A DNA stretch of 7,039 nucleotides, from NCBI RefSeq assembly GCF_042652965.1, contig NZ_JBHSHL010000058.1, forward strand, positions 1 through 7,039. The letters are read 5' to 3'. The stretch comes from Filifactor villosus (lineage in GTDB: Bacteria; Bacillota; Clostridia; Peptostreptococcales; Filifactoraceae). A program made the translations under genes and the position numbers. The notes under the pieces were generated by a model. It ran no database searches, was not told where the DNA came from, and was given only the letters and a program-made list of their open reading frames with translations. Position 1 is the first letter of the stretch; the number at the start of each line of letters is the position of its first letter. This document shows, piece by piece, positions 6,096 to 7,039 of the stretch.

Positions 6096-6124
6096 ATTAT
6101 ATCGGACTTACAAAAAGATGTCAA
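6096..6124 (-). promoter_or_regulatory. Consensus sigma-A promoter for the membrane protein-katA operon
   Basis: On the minus strand TTGACA (6119-6124) and TATAAT (6096-6101) are both perfect consensus hexamers separated by exactly 17 bases. Sequence upstream of the -35 is A/T-rich. Transcription would start near 6089, giving a leader of about 110 bases to the ATG at 5978. Such a strong core promoter normally needs a repressor, which agrees with the palindrome just downstream. Confidence 0.9.
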
Positions 6125-6749
6125 TAGTTTTTTGAATTTTATTTTTATAAAATTCTCCCTTGTTATAACCTTTCTTAAACATTACAATTTCACGGTTTTA
6201 TAATGTCAGGGCATTGCAACTTTTGTGCTAAGATTTTCGCAAAAACATAGGATAATCCATACAAAGAAACAAAAACTCGTCGCACTAACCCTCTTCTGTC
6301 TAAAATAAGTGTTCACTCTGTATGAGTGTACGTTAATACAGAATGTCAACAACGAAGCCCAATCAACAGAGCATATCCTATCGATTCGGATCAAGACAAA
6401 AACGATCCATCTTTATGTAGGATATCCACTCTAAAATGTGATGGGATTAACGATCGTTCCTAAGTACAACTCAAATTCAATGTTTAAAATAAATCAGGTT
6501 TCCTCTAAGAAAATAACACTTCGCGGAGTTTTGTCTCTCACTTTATACCCTATGTCGATTTAAACTAAACAAAATACTTTGCAAATCATTCCTTGCTTAA
6601 AAACTGAAACGGGAAGTGTTTCCTCTGAAAAAATCTATATTCCAACAGAAGATATAGGCCATTTCTTGATAAATATATCACGAATATGTCCATCTTTCGA
6701 TTTCATGCTATCCTTCTGATAGAACGATTTTCATATCCATTCTCTACAA
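6125..6749. other. AT-rich intergenic stretch without a recognised gene
   Basis: No convincing coding frame is present on either strand. A 62-codon complement frame (6206-6394) has no ribosome site and an unstructured composition. Small inverted repeats are visible, including CACTC-TGTAT-GAGTG near 6315-6330, and AACACTTC (6515-6522) with GAAGTGTT (6613-6620). TTTCCTCT occurs twice (around 6499 and 6619). TTCACTCTGTA near 6312 recurs inverted near 6828-6838, beside repeat copy 3. These may be worn fragments of repeats; none is strong enough to name. Confidence 0.5.
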
Positions 6750-6808
6750 CGAAGAAAATTCGTTTTCTCTTCTACGGAGTGCAAATCGTTGATATCCACC
6801 ATTTAAAG
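6750..6808 (-). repeat. Interspersed repeat, copy 3 (5' part only, opposite orientation)
   Basis: Read on the minus strand from 6808, this matches the first 54-59 bases of copy 2 with about six differences, including exact blocks GGATATCAACGATTTG and TAGAAGAGAAAAC. The internal hairpin is retained as GAAAA-CGAA-TTTTC. After about 6750 similarity to the rest of the unit fades, so the copy is truncated or has diverged. A piece resembling the repeat end (CTCTGTAGAAGATAATA, complement of about 6819-6835) lies just before it, suggesting a second worn copy head to tail. Confidence 0.75.
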
Positions 6809-6873
6809 GAATAATCGTATTATCTTCTACAGAGTGAAAAGTGTCGCAATTATTTTTCGAAAATTTTTTGCAC

Positions 6874-6903
6874 AAAAAAGACAGAGCATCTCTGCCCTGT
6901 CTT
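6874..6903 (-). terminator. Intrinsic terminator of tuf
   Basis: Arms 6878-6887 and 6894-6903 form a 10-bp stem with a six-base loop. In minus-strand RNA all ten pairs hold (one G-U wobble), followed by a run of six U. On the plus strand the wobble becomes an A-C mismatch and there is no proper T-run, so it serves the tuf transcript. It starts about 20 bases after the tuf stop codon. Confidence 0.93.
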
Positions 6904-6923
6904 CTTCCACATCTTCCGATGTC

Positions 6924-7039
6924 TTATTCGATAATCTTATCTACGACTCCCGCTCCTACGGTTCTTCCGCCTTCGCGGATCGCAAATCTCAATCCTTCTT
7001 CACAAGCGATCTTTGTGATCAACTCTACCGTCATTACTA
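6924..7039 (-). CDS. tuf: Translation elongation factor Tu, C-terminal end (partial)
   Basis: Thirty-eight complete codons plus the edge encode the end of EF-Tu domain 3, including MTVELITKIACEEG, then LRFAIREGGRTVGAGVV and DKIIE before TAA. The LRFAIREGGRTVGAGVV stretch is a hallmark of EF-Tu, the GTPase that carries aminoacyl-tRNA to the ribosome. The 5' part lies beyond the right edge. A terminator follows at once, so nothing downstream is co-transcribed by default. Confidence 0.97.
   Translation of the reverse strand, partial: VMTVELITKIACEEGLRFAIREGGRTVGAGVVDKIIE

Noticed and set aside
6206..6394. 62-codon complement frame in the gap beside tuf
   Set aside because: No ribosome site, no recognisable motif, and AT-rich non-coding composition.

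Overview
The window looks like a piece of a chromosome from a low-to-moderate GC Gram-positive bacterium (Bacillota, most likely a Clostridia-type lineage). The reasons are strong purine-rich Shine-Dalgarno sites, a textbook sigma-A promoter, compact hairpin-plus-T terminators, an EF-Tu C-terminus of the Firmicutes type, and a NorD-like VWA protein of the sort often annotated in clostridia. I cannot name the species. Every recognisable gene lies on the minus strand, so the window reads biologically from right to left.

Right edge (about 6874-7039): the last 38 codons of EF-Tu (tuf), closed by a clear terminator. Next comes about 945 bases without a convincing gene (5979-6923). It holds a truncated copy of an interspersed repeat and, near its left end, a consensus promoter (TTGACA, 17 bases, TATAAT) overlapped downstream by a Fur/PerR-type palindrome. 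That promoter drives a small polytopic membrane protein of unknown function (5331-5978). A full-length monofunctional haem catalase, katA (3735-5249), follows 81 bases later and ends in a 13-bp-stem terminator. The arrangement suggests a peroxide- or metal-responsive operon: promoter, operator, membrane protein, catalase, terminator.

Middle and left (533-3230): a MoxR-type AAA+ ATPase overlaps the start of a 599-residue VWA (MIDAS) protein. Together they form a NorQ/NorD-like (CbbQ/CbbO-like) chaperone pair of the kind that remodels or activates a metalloenzyme. No target enzyme is visible here, so the pair is an orphan. A weak hairpin terminator lies at 320-348. The extreme left edge may hold the first 23 codons of another minus-strand gene.

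The most unusual feature is an interspersed non-coding repeat of about 103 bases. Two full-length copies in the same orientation bracket the AAA/VWA gene pair (433-535 and 3356-3458), and one truncated copy lies in opposite orientation beside tuf (6750-6808). The left copy ends on the VWA stop codon. Copies conserve a small internal hairpin and, in one copy, a perfect 9-bp outer inverted repeat. This suggests a structured RNA or a miniature mobile element that has not lost its fold.
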